Made by a program: the position numbers and the translations under genes | The notes under the pieces: generated by a model | What the model saw: the letters and a program-made list of their open reading frames with translations, nothing else | The model's database searches: none | Told to the model about the DNA's origin: nothing | NCBI RefSeq assembly: GCF_006715045.1 | Contig: NZ_VFML01000002.1 | Location: forward strand, 62,001-126,000 | Length of the DNA stretch: 64,000 bases | Source of the DNA: Amycolatopsis cihanbeyliensis | GTDB lineage: Bacteria; Actinomycetota; Actinomycetes; Mycobacteriales; Pseudonocardiaceae | Direction: 5' to 3' | Part shown: positions 16,126 through 23,989 of the stretch, in pieces | Position numbering within the stretch: the stretch's first letter is position 1 | Layout: each line of letters opens with the position of its first letter

Positions 16126-16454
16126 GATTGCCCTCGCGATGGGAGAAAGATTCGCGCCACAGAAATGTTCGGCGCGCCGGGCAAAGCTAGCACGGCCCAT
16201 TCGAACAAACCGACGTCCAAACGGACGAAATACTCCATGAGCATTCGAGTGGCGTAATATCACTTGCCCCGAATATCCCCATGATTCTGCTCCGAAGGCA
16301 GGGGGCCGGCCTGCCGGCCGGCGGCATCGGCCCTAGAATTCGGTACCGAACCTGCACGACACCGCGGTACCCCGCGGTGCGACCCGGTCGCCGGGCGTAG
16401 CCGAAGTGTTACCAGGATCGACGGTAGGCACTACTGGTCCCGGGGTATCCGACA
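16126..16454. promoter_or_regulatory. divergent intergenic region with palindromes
   Basis: This 329-base stretch between the protease and BFN genes has no gene that I can support. It holds a 12-base perfect palindrome TTCGGTACCGAA (16339-16350). Ten bases on is a hairpin CACCGCGG-TACC-CCGCGGTG (16360-16379, 8-bp stem). A third is GCCGGC-CT-GCCGGC near 16305-16320. The position, about 80-115 bases before the BFN gene, suits an operator or attenuator. No clear -10/-35 pair was found. Confidence 0.4.
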
Positions 16455-17015
16455 ATGCCAGTATCGTCACCAACTACCGAAAGCACGGTGAGTGTTGTGG
16501 TCCCCATGCACGTCAAAGGGGTGGTTCTGGTGCCACCGGAAACGGCACCCGTGATGCTGTTGCGCGAAACCACGGGTGACCAACGGTGGCTCGCCATCGC
16601 CATCGGCGCGCCCGAGGCCGAGGCACTGCTCGCCGCCCAGCAACAGGTCGAGCACCCCCGGCCGGGCACGGTCGAGCTGATCGGCCGCGTGCTGGAGGCA
16701 TTCGGGCGCCAGCTCGTCCGGGTCGAGGTGACCGACCTGCGCGACGGGGTCTTCCTCTCCGACCTGGTACTGGATGGCGACCTGCGGATCACGGCCCGGC
16801 CCAGCGACGCCGTGGCCATCGGGCTGCGGGCGGGAGTGCCGGTCGAGGTGGCCGAGACCGTACTGGACACGGCCGCGGTCGACATCGAGCTGGCCGACGC
16901 CGTCGACCCCAGCGACCCGGCTTCCTCGACGACCACCGGCGACCAGGAACGGCAGATCGAGGATTTCCGTGCCCTGCTCGACCAGACCGATCCCGAGGAC
17001 TTCCGGGACAACTAG
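16455..17015 (+). CDS. BFN (bifunctional nuclease, DUF151) domain protein
   Basis: A 186-residue protein. The core has the BFN pattern: VVLVPPETAPVMLLRETTGD, LAIAIGAPEAEALL, and the C-terminal ARPSDAVAIGLRAGVPVEV, the family's most conserved motif. Relatives have RNase and DNase activity or act in stress responses. The acidic tail (ASSTTTGDQERQIEDF) is variable. ATG 16455 is used; ATG 16506 would start nearer the domain and is a real alternative. Its TAG overlaps the TAG of the convergent Hsp20 gene in the palindrome CTAG (17012-17015). A stress-linked role with Hsp20 is plausible but inferred. Confidence 0.85.
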   Translation: MPVSSPTTESTVSVVVPMHVKGVVLVPPETAPVMLLRETTGDQRWLAIAIGAPEAEALLAAQQQVEHPRPGTVELIGRVLEAFGRQLVRVEVTDLRDGVFLSDLVLDGDLRITARPSDAVAIGLRAGVPVEVAETVLDTAAVDIELADAVDPSDPASSTTTGDQERQIEDFRALLDQTDPEDFRDN

Positions 17016-17497
17016 CCTGTCCGGCCCCGATCCCGGCCGGCACGGACGTCGATCCGGCTGGAGCCCGGCGCCGCGGCCGAACCGGCGACGGTCACCCGCA
17101 GCACCCCCTCCGTGAGTTCCGCCTCGATGTGCTCCTTCTTCACCCCCTCCGGGAGGGTGATGTCCCGGCGGAATTGACCGTGAGCCCGTTCTCGCACGTA
17201 CACCTCGGTGTCCTCCTCGTCCCGCTGGCGCTCCCCCGCGATGGTCAGCGTGCCGCGGGACATGCTGACCTCGACGTCGTCAAGGCTCACCCCGGGCAAC
17301 TCGCAGCGGATGAGCAGGTCCGATCCCCGCGCGACGATGTCGGTCGCGGGGCTCCACGCGTTGGCGTACCCGCGTGGTTGCTGCTCCGTGGACCCGCCGT
17401 CCGCCCCGGTCATCCGGTCGGCCATCCGGTTCATCTCGCTGACGCCGTCGACCACGCCACGGAAAGGGTTGCGAAACTTGCGGCCTCGTGCGGGCAT
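17012..17497 (-). CDS. Hsp20/alpha-crystallin family small heat-shock protein
   Basis: The 161-residue chaperone holds unfolded proteins in the cytoplasm. Its alpha-crystallin domain is complete: ATDIVARGSDLLIRCELPGVS, VSMSRGTLTIAGER, YVRERAHGQFRRDITLPEGV, ending in TEGVLRVTVAGS. ATG 17497 has AGGAGGTGATC upstream with correct spacing; a GTG at 17506 lies inside that ribosome site and is less likely. It is flanked by the BFN nuclease and a BCCT osmolyte carrier, which together suggest a stress-response neighbourhood. No HAIR/HspR-type box was noticed in the short upstream gap. Confidence 0.92.
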   Translation of the reverse strand: MPARGRKFRNPFRGVVDGVSEMNRMADRMTGADGGSTEQQPRGYANAWSPATDIVARGSDLLIRCELPGVSLDDVEVSMSRGTLTIAGERQRDEEDTEVYVRERAHGQFRRDITLPEGVKKEHIEAELTEGVLRVTVAGSAAAPGSSRIDVRAGRDRGRTG

Positions 17498-17527
17498 GAC
17501 GATCACCTCCTCGCTGTGCAGCCCGGA

Positions 17528-19216
17528 TCAGCTACGGCTGGAAAGGCCACCACGCGGTCGCCGCGCGGGTGCGCCGGTGGCGGAGTCGGTTACCGGCTCT
17601 CGTTCGGAGAGGTCGTGCGCCCGCGCGTCCGGAGTCGCCAGTCGGGAGGCCGAGGGCGCCGACGCGAGCCGTTCGTCGCGGAACGCCTTGGCCAGGCCCG
17701 CACACAGGCACAGCAGGACCACCGCGAACGGCAGGCCGGCGGTGATCGCTGCCGACTGCAACGCGTCCAGCGCCGTCGAACCACCGATCCAGAGCAGCAC
17801 GGCCGCGACCGCTCCCTCGGTCACGGCCCAGAACATCCGCTGGCCGCGGACCGGATGCGGGTCACCGCCGTTGGTGAGCATGTCGACCACGAGCGAACCG
17901 GAGTCCGAGGACGTGGCGAAGAACAACGTCACCACCAGCACGGTCAGCAAGGAGACCAGCACGGCCAGGATGGTCCCGATGGGCAACTCACCGACCAGCG
18001 TGAACAAGGCACTTTCCGGGGCTCCGCCCGCGATGTCGGTCTTGCCGTCCAGCTGGTAGCGCAGGCCGGTACCGCCCAGCACGGTGAACCACACGATGGA
18101 GGCGCCGACCGGCGCGAACAGGGTCCCCCCGATGAACTCGCGAATCGTGCGCCCGTAGGAGATCCGGGCGATGAACATGCCGACGAACGGGGACCAGGAC
18201 ATCCACCAGCCCCAGTAGAACAGGGTCCACTCCGCCTGCCAGCTCGCCGCCTCCGGCTCGGCCTGCTGGTTGAACACCTCGAAGCTGGTGCCGACCAGGT
18301 TCTGCAGGTAGAACCCGGTGTAGTCGGCGAGGCCGGTGAGGATGTAGAGCTTCGGCCCCACCGCGAAGATGAACGCCATCACCAGCAGGGCGAGGCCGAG
18401 GTTGACCACGGACAACCGGCGGATTCCCTTGTTGATGCCGAGCATCACGCTCACCACCGCGACCGCGGTGATCAGGGCGATGATGGCGACCTGCATGGTG
18501 GGGTTGATCGAGAGCCCGAACACCTCGGACAGCCCGGCGTTGACCTGCTGGGCACCGAGGCCGAGCGAGGTCGCCAGCCCGAACAGGGTGCCGAACACGG
18601 CGAGCACGTCGATCAGGTTGCCCACCCAGCCGTGGATCCGGTCGCCGATCAGCGGGTAGAAACCGGACGCGGGGCGCAACGGCAGGCCCTTGCGGAAACA
18701 GAAGTAGCCCATGGAAAGGCCGAGCACGATGTAGATCGCCCAGGGGTGCAGGCCCCAGTGGAAGATCGTGTAGTTCATCGCCTGCGTGCCGGCCTCCTGC
18801 TCGCCCGCCGCGGAGATCGGCGCGTTGCGCAGATGATAGGGGGCCTCGTAGACGCCGTAGAACACCAGGCCGATACCCATTCCGGCGGTGAACAGCATGG
18901 CGAACCAGGGCAGCGTGCGGTACTCCGGCCGGGAGTTGTCCGGCCCGAGTCGCAGCCGCCCGTACCGGCTGAGCATCACACCGAGCACGAACACCAGGAA
19001 GAACGTCGCGGCCAGGATGTAGAACCAGCCCAGCTTGCCGGTAATGAAGTCCAGCACGGCATTCGCGGCACGCTCGATCGTCCCGGTGAACACCACCCCG
19101 GCGGCCAGGAACGCCAGCACCAGTACGACCGAGAGGATGAAGACCGGTGGGTTGGTGTGCGTACGCAGGTACCCCCACAGTGCACCGGCCGGCGGCTGGT
19201 CTTCGGATGTGGGCAT
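17528..19216 (-). CDS. BCCT-family betaine/choline/carnitine transporter
   Basis: A 562-residue carrier with about twelve transmembrane helices that imports trimethylammonium compounds such as glycine betaine, normally driven by Na+ or H+. Family marks are the glycine-rich stretch TAGMGIGLVFYGVYEAPYHL and the tryptophan box FYWGWWMSWSPFVGMFIARIS followed by GRTIREF. The C-terminal 60 residues are hydrophilic and could sense osmotic state. ATG 19216 is preferred since GAGGGAGGG precedes it; an upstream ATG at 19234 precedes that site. It reads toward the Hsp20 gene 30 bases away, consistent with osmotic stress use. Confidence 0.93.
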   Translation of the reverse strand: MPTSEDQPPAGALWGYLRTHTNPPVFILSVVLVLAFLAAGVVFTGTIERAANAVLDFITGKLGWFYILAATFFLVFVLGVMLSRYGRLRLGPDNSRPEYRTLPWFAMLFTAGMGIGLVFYGVYEAPYHLRNAPISAAGEQEAGTQAMNYTIFHWGLHPWAIYIVLGLSMGYFCFRKGLPLRPASGFYPLIGDRIHGWVGNLIDVLAVFGTLFGLATSLGLGAQQVNAGLSEVFGLSINPTMQVAIIALITAVAVVSVMLGINKGIRRLSVVNLGLALLVMAFIFAVGPKLYILTGLADYTGFYLQNLVGTSFEVFNQQAEPEAASWQAEWTLFYWGWWMSWSPFVGMFIARISYGRTIREFIGGTLFAPVGASIVWFTVLGGTGLRYQLDGKTDIAGGAPESALFTLVGELPIGTILAVLVSLLTVLVVTLFFATSSDSGSLVVDMLTNGGDPHPVRGQRMFWAVTEGAVAAVLLWIGGSTALDALQSAAITAGLPFAVVLLCLCAGLAKAFRDERLASAPSASRLATPDARAHDLSEREPVTDSATGAPARRPRGGLSSRS

Positions 19217-19399
19217 ACCGCTGCCCTCCCTCATCGCGCTCGCAGGCCCGACAGCAGGAACGGCCGCTCGCTCGGGGTGAGGACGGCGGCCGCTCCTGGA
19301 TCATCGAGTTCCCCGCTCGCCGATACGGCAAACATCCGGTTTCCCGGTACCGCGGCGCGGGTATCCGGCGGGAGACTCCCACCGCAGAGGAGGTGTCTC

Positions 19400-19570
19400 A
19401 TGCACCGCGAGAGTGACCAGCACGGCGCCAGGGAGGACGAGCAGCTCAAGACCGAGCTGGACGGCATGGTGCGGGCCAACCGGCCGACGCGGGCGCAGGA
19501 GTGGCGCGACCCCGAGCCACCCGCCGACGACGACACCACCGCACCGCCGTTCGACGAAGCAAAAGAGTAG
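19400..19570 (+). CDS. small acidic hypothetical protein
   Basis: A 56-residue, highly charged protein with no membrane segment or cysteine. AGAGGAGGTG lies 5 bases before ATG 19400, a strong ribosome site, and third-position G/C is high (19 of 20 codons sampled by eye), both signs of a real gene. The pattern DGMVRANRPTRAQEWRDPEP is not one I recognise. It is divergent from the BCCT gene with 183 bases between them and precedes another small gene 40 bases on, so a two-gene operon is likely. Confidence 0.6.
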   Translation: MHRESDQHGAREDEQLKTELDGMVRANRPTRAQEWRDPEPPADDDTTAPPFDEAKE

Positions 19571-19610
19571 CGATCATCCGGGCGTTGACGGGTGGTGACC
19601 GGGAGCGACG

Positions 19611-19820
19611 ATGAGCAGACAGCAGCAGAACCCCATCCCCCAGGGACCGCCGGCCGAGGAACCGACCACCGATCCGGCGCAGCGCCGGCAGGCCGCCCGC
19701 GCGGTCGCCTCCGCCGCCCGCGACGCCGAGGACTGCGCCCGGCTGCTGGACGCGCTGGGGCTGCGCGCGACCGACGGCCTCGACACCGACACCCCGCGGC
19801 ACCGCAGGCGGGCCGGTTGA
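19611..19820 (+). CDS. small hypothetical protein with Ala/Arg-rich helix
   Basis: A 69-residue protein, ATG 19611 after GGGAGCG. The middle, QRRQAARAVASAARDAEDCARLLDALGL, looks like one amphipathic helix; both ends are proline-rich and disordered. It has one cysteine and no membrane segment. It reads toward the convergent mbtH gene, ending 31 bases from it. No family was recognised. It probably shares a transcript with the small gene at 19400. Confidence 0.55.
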   Translation: MSRQQQNPIPQGPPAEEPTTDPAQRRQAARAVASAARDAEDCARLLDALGLRATDGLDTDTPRHRRRAG

Positions 19821-19851
19821 GCTCGTCAGGGTGGGAACGGGGCCGCGCGGG

Positions 19852-20073
19852 TTACTCGGTCTTCTCGCCTTCCATCGCCTCGATCAGGCTCTTCGGGCGC
19901 ATGTCCGTCCAGTTCTCGTCGACGTAGTCCAGGCACTCCTGTCGGCTGGACTCGGACTTGACGATCTCCCACCCGGCGGGGACCTCGGCGAAGGCGGGCC
20001 ACAGCGAGTGCTGGTTCTCCGCGTTCACCAGCACCAGGAACCGGCCGTTCTCGTCGTCGAAGGGATTCGTCAT
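19852..20073 (-). CDS. mbtH: MbtH-family protein
   Basis: A 73-residue MbtH protein, the small chaperone/activator of nonribosomal peptide synthetase adenylation domains. The signature is complete: [24 protein letters not shown], then PAGWEIV and [18 protein letters not shown], including the three conserved tryptophans. No NRPS with carrier domains is in the window; the only adenylation protein is 24 kb away (44715). An iron box 35 bases upstream (20108-20126) suggests expression under iron limitation for a siderophore synthetase encoded elsewhere. GAGGAGGACC precedes the ATG. Confidence 0.95.
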   Translation of the reverse strand: MTNPFDDENGRFLVLVNAENQHSLWPAFAEVPAGWEIVKSESSRQECLDYVDENWTDMRPKSLIEAMEGEKTE

Positions 20074-20107
20074 CGTCGGTGGTCCTCCTCGTCGCCGCCG
20101 GGCAGTC

Positions 20108-20126
20108 GTAGGTGAGCCTAGCCTAC
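20108..20126 (-). promoter_or_regulatory. iron box (IdeR/DmdR-type operator) of mbtH
   Basis: The 19 bases gTAGGTGAGCCTAGCCTAc match the actinobacterial iron-repressor consensus TTAGGTTAGSCTAACCTAA at about 15 of 19 positions and are nearly palindromic. It lies 35 bases before the mbtH start, where repressor binding would block transcription when iron is plentiful. Confidence 0.8.
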
Positions 20127-20172
20127 GGTCGGCGGGCTTGACCATGTCCGGCGCCGGTGACCCCACCGGCCG

Positions 20173-20325
20173 CTACTGGTCAACGGCTTCCAACCCGTCG
20201 CACTTCAGCTCCAGGGTGGCGCGCTGGAAGCGCAGGAACCCCAGCAGGGTCGCCCGCTCGTCGGCGCGGGCGGGCGGATCGAGCCGGGGGTCGCGCTCCG
20301 GGTCGATGAACATGTCGCCGGCCAT
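20173..20325 (-). pseudogene. truncated DUF664/DinB-like gene, N-terminal remnant
   Basis: This 50-residue frame matches only the N-terminus of DUF664 (DinB-superfamily, mycothiol-type) proteins: ADERATLLGFLRFQRATLELKCDGL. Intact members are about 160-200 residues. Here TAG follows LEAVDQ, and the rest of the fold (usually PPSxMSLLGLVRHL onward) is absent in any frame downstream. The break falls about 45 bases from the mbtH iron box, suggesting a deletion or insertion joined the mbtH promoter region to this gene. Codon use is still normal. A functional 50-residue peptide is unlikely. Confidence 0.65.
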
Positions 20326-20380
20326 GCCGCGCGATCATCCGCCCTCCCCCCGCGATTCACCACCGAGTTTCGGCCGCCCG

Positions 20381-21214
20381 CTAGGTTCGCCAGTGCGCGG
20401 GGCGCTCGAGTGCGCCGGGCAGCGTCGTGGCCGTATCCCCCTTGGCCGCGTTCACCTGCGGCTGGGTGAGGAAGACGCTGCCGGTGAGGTCGGCGCCGCT
20501 CAGGTCGGCATCGCGCAGGTCGGCCCCGATCAGGTCGGCGGCGCGCAGGTCGGCCCGGGTGAGATCGGCCGCGATCAGGTAGGCGCCGCGCAGGTTCGCC
20601 CCGCGCAGGTCGGCCCGGTGTAACCGCGCCCCGATCAGATCGGCTCCCCTGCGGTTCTTGGTGCGGCCGGGCACGGTCGCCCGCACCAGCTCGCTGGTAC
20701 GGAGCAGCATCGGGTTGATCCGCGCACGCAGGGCCGCCACGTCCAACCCGGCGAGCGTGCCTGCCTGCTCCCCGGTGAGCCGTTCGACCTCGGTCAGCGC
20801 GCGGCGGAGCTCCCCGTGCACCGGGCGGGCCTCGGGCAACGTCAGCGCCTCGCTCAGGTACCAGAGCAGTTCGTGTAGCTGCCGCATGACCGCGAACACC
20901 TGGAACATCTGCCCGGCACTGTCCGGCGCCGTTCGCCAGTCCCTGCCCGCGAAGGTGACCTGGGAGACCTGCTGCCCCGCACCATGGCAGTCGAAGACGG
21001 TGCAGCCTGGGAAGCCCTTCTCGCGCAGGCTGGCGTGGATACCGCAACGGAAATCCGCGAGCAGGTTCCGGCACGGCGTACCGGCCGCCTTGTCCACCGC
21101 GAAATCGGCCGAGGCCGCGAACGGCAGAGCGACGCAGCAGAGCCCGAAGCAGCTCGCGCAGTCCGCCCGCAGCCGGGCCCGGCCGTCGGCGGGCGCCTGG
21201 TGCGACTCGGACAC
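20381..21214 (-). CDS. pentapeptide-repeat protein with N-terminal cysteine motif
   Basis: A 277-residue protein. The N-terminus has CASCFGLCC, and further cysteines (CRNLLADFRCG, CTVFDCHG) recall Fe-S or zinc binding. The middle is helical (MRQLHELLWYLSEAL). The C-terminus is about ten pentapeptide repeats of the A(D/N)Lxx type, from GADLIGARL to LSGADLTGSV, which should form a right-handed quadrilateral helix. GTG 21214 has GGAGGAGGG five bases upstream. Some pentapeptide proteins protect DNA gyrase, but the cysteine-rich front is different; function is unknown. Confidence 0.8.
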   Translation of the reverse strand: MSESHQAPADGRARLRADCASCFGLCCVALPFAASADFAVDKAAGTPCRNLLADFRCGIHASLREKGFPGCTVFDCHGAGQQVSQVTFAGRDWRTAPDSAGQMFQVFAVMRQLHELLWYLSEALTLPEARPVHGELRRALTEVERLTGEQAGTLAGLDVAALRARINPMLLRTSELVRATVPGRTKNRRGADLIGARLHRADLRGANLRGAYLIAADLTRADLRAADLIGADLRDADLSGADLTGSVFLTQPQVNAAKGDTATTLPGALERPAHWRT

Positions 21215-21346
21215 CTGAACCCTCCTCCCGCGTGCGCGGCCGACGACCCAGTGTCCCCCGGTGTTCCGCCACGGTTCGCGCTGCCCTACGATTAGGTCAT
21301 TCGTACAGGACGATCGTTCAGGGCGTTCGCCCGGAAAGGTGGCCGG

Positions 21347-21931
21347 ATGACCTCGCCGGCGGCGACACGGGGACGGGAGGTGCGGCTGCGGTTGCTGGAC
21401 GCCGCGGCCGAGCTCATCGCCGAGCGTGGCTGGGCGGCGGTGAGCACGCGGATACTCGCCGAACGCGCCGGAGTGACGCCGAGCGTCGTGCACTATCACT
21501 TCCCTTCCCTGCCCGCCCTGCTGCGGGAAGCCGCGGTGGGAGCGATGCGGCAGGTACTGGCCGAGGTGGACGCCGTACTGCGGACCGCACGGACCCCCGC
21601 GGAGGCGGTGGACGCGATGCTCACCGCCGTGCGCGAGTACACCGGGACGGATCCGCGTTCCCTGCTGGCGGTCGAGGCCTACCTTGCGGCCGGCCGGGAC
21701 CCGCGGTTGCGCGCCCGGATCGGCGAGCTGGTCGAGGAGTTCCAGCACCGGCTCGGCCGGTGGCTGGCCGAGCACGGGGTGCCCTCGGCCGGGGAGACGG
21801 CCGGCGTGCTGGCCGCCGCGCTGGACGGCCTGCTGCTGCGTCGAGGGCTGGAAGTGGGGCCCGCGCCCGAACCCACGACCGCCGTACTGCGCAGGCTCGT
21901 CGAACCGGAAGGCGAAGGAGGGCAGGCATGA
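21347..21931 (+). CDS. TetR-family regulator
   Basis: A 194-residue repressor. The N-terminal HTH is LRLLDAAAELIAERGWAAVSTRILAERAGVTPSVVHYHFPS (cited in parts: AAVSTRILAE, VTPSVVHYHF). The rest is a helical ligand domain. Its TGA overlaps the ATG of the FAD monooxygenase gene (ATGA at 21928), so the regulator and enzyme are coupled and the enzyme is the likely target. The short palindrome ACGATCGT near 21310-21317 lies between promoter and gene and could be part of an operator. The inducer may be the monooxygenase's substrate. Confidence 0.9.
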   Translation: MTSPAATRGREVRLRLLDAAAELIAERGWAAVSTRILAERAGVTPSVVHYHFPSLPALLREAAVGAMRQVLAEVDAVLRTARTPAEAVDAMLTAVREYTGTDPRSLLAVEAYLAAGRDPRLRARIGELVEEFQHRLGRWLAEHGVPSAGETAGVLAAALDGLLLRRGLEVGPAPEPTTAVLRRLVEPEGEGGQA

Positions 21932-23073
21932 AGGTGGTGGTCTGCGGGGCCGGGATCGCCGGGCTCACCTGCGCGAGCCGGGTGGCGGCCCATGGTGGTG
22001 AGGTCGTCCTGCTGGAGCGGGCACCCGGTCCCCGGTCGCAGGGTTACATGATCGACTTCTTCGGCCCCGGCTACCGGAGTGTGCGGGAGAGGGGGCTGCT
22101 GCCCGCGCTCGAGCAGGTCGCCTACCACCTGGACGAGGCGAGCTTTGTCGACGAGCACGGTCGCCGTCGCGCGGGGGTGGAACCCGCGCAGTTCGCCGAC
22201 GGGCCGCTGGTGAACCTCATGCGCCCCGATCTCGAGCGGGTGTTGCGCGAGCACCTCCCTCCCGAGGTCGACCTCCGGTTCGGCACCGGTCCGGTCGCGG
22301 TGACCGAGGACGATGACGGGGTGCGTCTCACCCTGGACGACGGCACGAGCCTGCGGGCCGACCTGCTCGTCGGTGCCGACGGCATCCACTCGACCGTGCG
22401 CGGGCTGGTGTTCGGCGCGGAGTCACAGTTCTTCCGCTACCTCGGTTTCCACACCGTCGCGTTCACAGTGGACGCTCCACGGATGCACGCGGCGGTCGGG
22501 AACCGGGCCTGCCTGACCGACACGGTCGGCAGGCAGCTCGGGTTCTACGCCTTGCGCGACGGGAGGGTCGCCGCCTTCGGTGTACACCGCACCGCGGACC
22601 CTTCGGTACCGGAGGATCCCAGGAGCGCCGTGCGGGAGGTCTACGGCGGGTTGGGCTGGCTGGTGCCCCGGGCACTTGCCGCCTGCCCACCGGCGGAGGA
22701 GATCTACTACGACCAGGTGGCGCAGATCGAACTGCCCCGCTGGAGCAGGGGGCGGGTCGTGCTCGTCGGGGACGCCTGTTACGCGGTGTCCCTGCTCGCG
22801 GGCCAGGGCGCATCCCTCGGCATCGCCGGTGCGCACCTGCTGGCCGATCAGCTCGCCCACACCGCGTCGATCGACCACGCGCTGGCCGAGTACGAGCGGC
22901 TGTGGCGCCCGGTCGCCGAGGACAAGCAGCGCACCGGCCGCGCCACCGCCCGCTGGTTCCTGCCCGCATCCGCACTGGAACTGCGGCTGCGCCGCCTTGT
23001 GCTGCGGATGGCCCGCCTGCCGGTGCTCGACCGCTACCTGGCGAAACTCCTGGCAGGCAAACCCACCCGGTGA
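21928..23073 (+). CDS. FAD-dependent monooxygenase
   Basis: A 381-residue flavoprotein of the PHBH/aromatic hydroxylase group. FAD motifs are all present: VVVCGAGIAGLTCASRVAAHGG (Rossmann), LVGADGIHSTVR (DG motif) and VVLVGDACYAVSLLAGQGASLGIAGAHLLADQL (GD motif). It should use NAD(P)H and O2 to hydroxylate or epoxidise an organic substrate, possibly an antibiotic such as a tetracycline or rifamycin-type compound. The gene is coupled to the TetR gene. The C-terminal basic stretch ELRLRRLVLRMARL may touch the membrane. Substrate unknown. Confidence 0.9.
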   Translation: MKVVVCGAGIAGLTCASRVAAHGGEVVLLERAPGPRSQGYMIDFFGPGYRSVRERGLLPALEQVAYHLDEASFVDEHGRRRAGVEPAQFADGPLVNLMRPDLERVLREHLPPEVDLRFGTGPVAVTEDDDGVRLTLDDGTSLRADLLVGADGIHSTVRGLVFGAESQFFRYLGFHTVAFTVDAPRMHAAVGNRACLTDTVGRQLGFYALRDGRVAAFGVHRTADPSVPEDPRSAVREVYGGLGWLVPRALAACPPAEEIYYDQVAQIELPRWSRGRVVLVGDACYAVSLLAGQGASLGIAGAHLLADQLAHTASIDHALAEYERLWRPVAEDKQRTGRATARWFLPASALELRLRRLVLRMARLPVLDRYLAKLLAGKPTR

Positions 23074-23143
23074 GCTCCGAGCGCCCGGCCGGCCCAAAAG
23101 TTCACATGCGCGCGTTGGCCGTTCGCGGACGCGGCCGCCGGGC

Positions 23144-23812
23144 TTACACGCTGCGCAGGTGCCTGCGCAGCAGGCCGGCGAAGTGCCGCTCGGCGGCGCG
23201 CAGGGCCTGGTCCTGTTCGAGCAGCACACCGGTGACCCGTTCCGCGCGGGCCTCGGCCCAGGTCTCGGCGCTGTCCTGGGTGCCGAAGAACTTCGTGTAG
23301 GGGCCGCAGGCCTTGGCGTCGCCGAGCTCACTGCACCTGATCAGGATGCCGACGAACACCACGGTGGTGGCCGGCTGCCAGTCGGCTGTGGTGCCCCGAC
23401 CACCGACGGCGATCCTGATCCGCCGCCGGGTCCGCGGGTCGACCGAGGTGATCTCCGCATCGGTCTCCAGCATCGCCGGGGCCCCCAGTGCGTGCAACGC
23501 CGAGACCGCGTACGGCTGTGCCCCGTCCGCGACCTGCACCCGGTGCGGGGTCCGCTCCGTGGCGAAAGGGTAGGCGTACTCGATCTCGCCCCGCTGCCCC
23601 AGCCCGACCAGGTCCCATTCGGCCAAATCCCGCAGGCTGTGCCTGGCCTCGGCATCCAACTCGGCGTGGGCAGGTGGCGCGCCGGTGGCGGCGAACCGGC
23701 GCAGGATGCCACGGTGCAGCAGCCGCGCCTGCCTCGGCAGGAAACCGAGACGCTCGCTGGTCGGTTCACCGAGGATGCGTTCGACTCCCTCGCGGGTCGC
23801 CGGGTCGGCCAC
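23144..23812 (-). CDS. MerB-like (alkylmercury lyase family) protein without catalytic Cys/Asp
   Basis: A 222-residue protein with an N-terminal winged helix and a C-terminal organomercurial-lyase-like domain (YAYPFATERTPHRV, then VVFVGILIRCSELG and KFFGTQDSAETWAEAR). In MerB the pair Cys96 and Asp99 sits in a CALDAL-like stretch; here it reads VSALHAL, with Ser and His. The late cysteine (ACGPY) remains. It cannot be a standard mercury lyase; it may be a sensor or a different enzyme. No other mer genes are nearby. It converges with the monooxygenase gene 70 bases away. Confidence 0.75.
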   Translation of the reverse strand: MADPATREGVERILGEPTSERLGFLPRQARLLHRGILRRFAATGAPPAHAELDAEARHSLRDLAEWDLVGLGQRGEIEYAYPFATERTPHRVQVADGAQPYAVSALHALGAPAMLETDAEITSVDPRTRRRIRIAVGGRGTTADWQPATTVVFVGILIRCSELGDAKACGPYTKFFGTQDSAETWAEARAERVTGVLLEQDQALRAAERHFAGLLRRHLRSV

Positions 23813-23954
23813 GATCAGACTCCTTCACATCGATGCGGCAGACGATAACCCGGCCGGCGCCACCACGATCGTGTGACAACCGGCTCGCGGGCACGATCCG
23901 TGCCGCCGATCCGTCCGAAGTCCACTATCCACACGGGCCCGGAAGAAAACGAAT

Positions 23955-23982
23955 TCTCCGGCCTCCGCAAAGGAAACGGAGA
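23955..23982 (-). terminator. probable intrinsic terminator of the thioredoxin gene
   Basis: Just past the thioredoxin stop, in its transcript, arms TCTCCG and CGGAGA (plus-strand 23955-23960 and 23977-23982) can pair, with a nested alternative CTCCG/CGGAG. A T-rich tract follows (attcgttttcttc). The stem is short, but the T-run is rare in this DNA. Confidence 0.45.
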
Positions 23983-23989
23983 TTTCGGC

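Noticed and set aside
19326..19333. Another CGGCAAAC repeat site before BCCT
   Set aside because: A single copy without the 21-bp partner or hairpin; one or two such 8-mers are expected by chance in 64 kb.
16586..19570. Nearly 1000-codon plus-strand open frame across Hsp20 and BCCT
   Set aside because: Only its last 56 codons look real (small protein at 19400); the rest lies antisense to Hsp20 and BCCT and has no recognisable fold.
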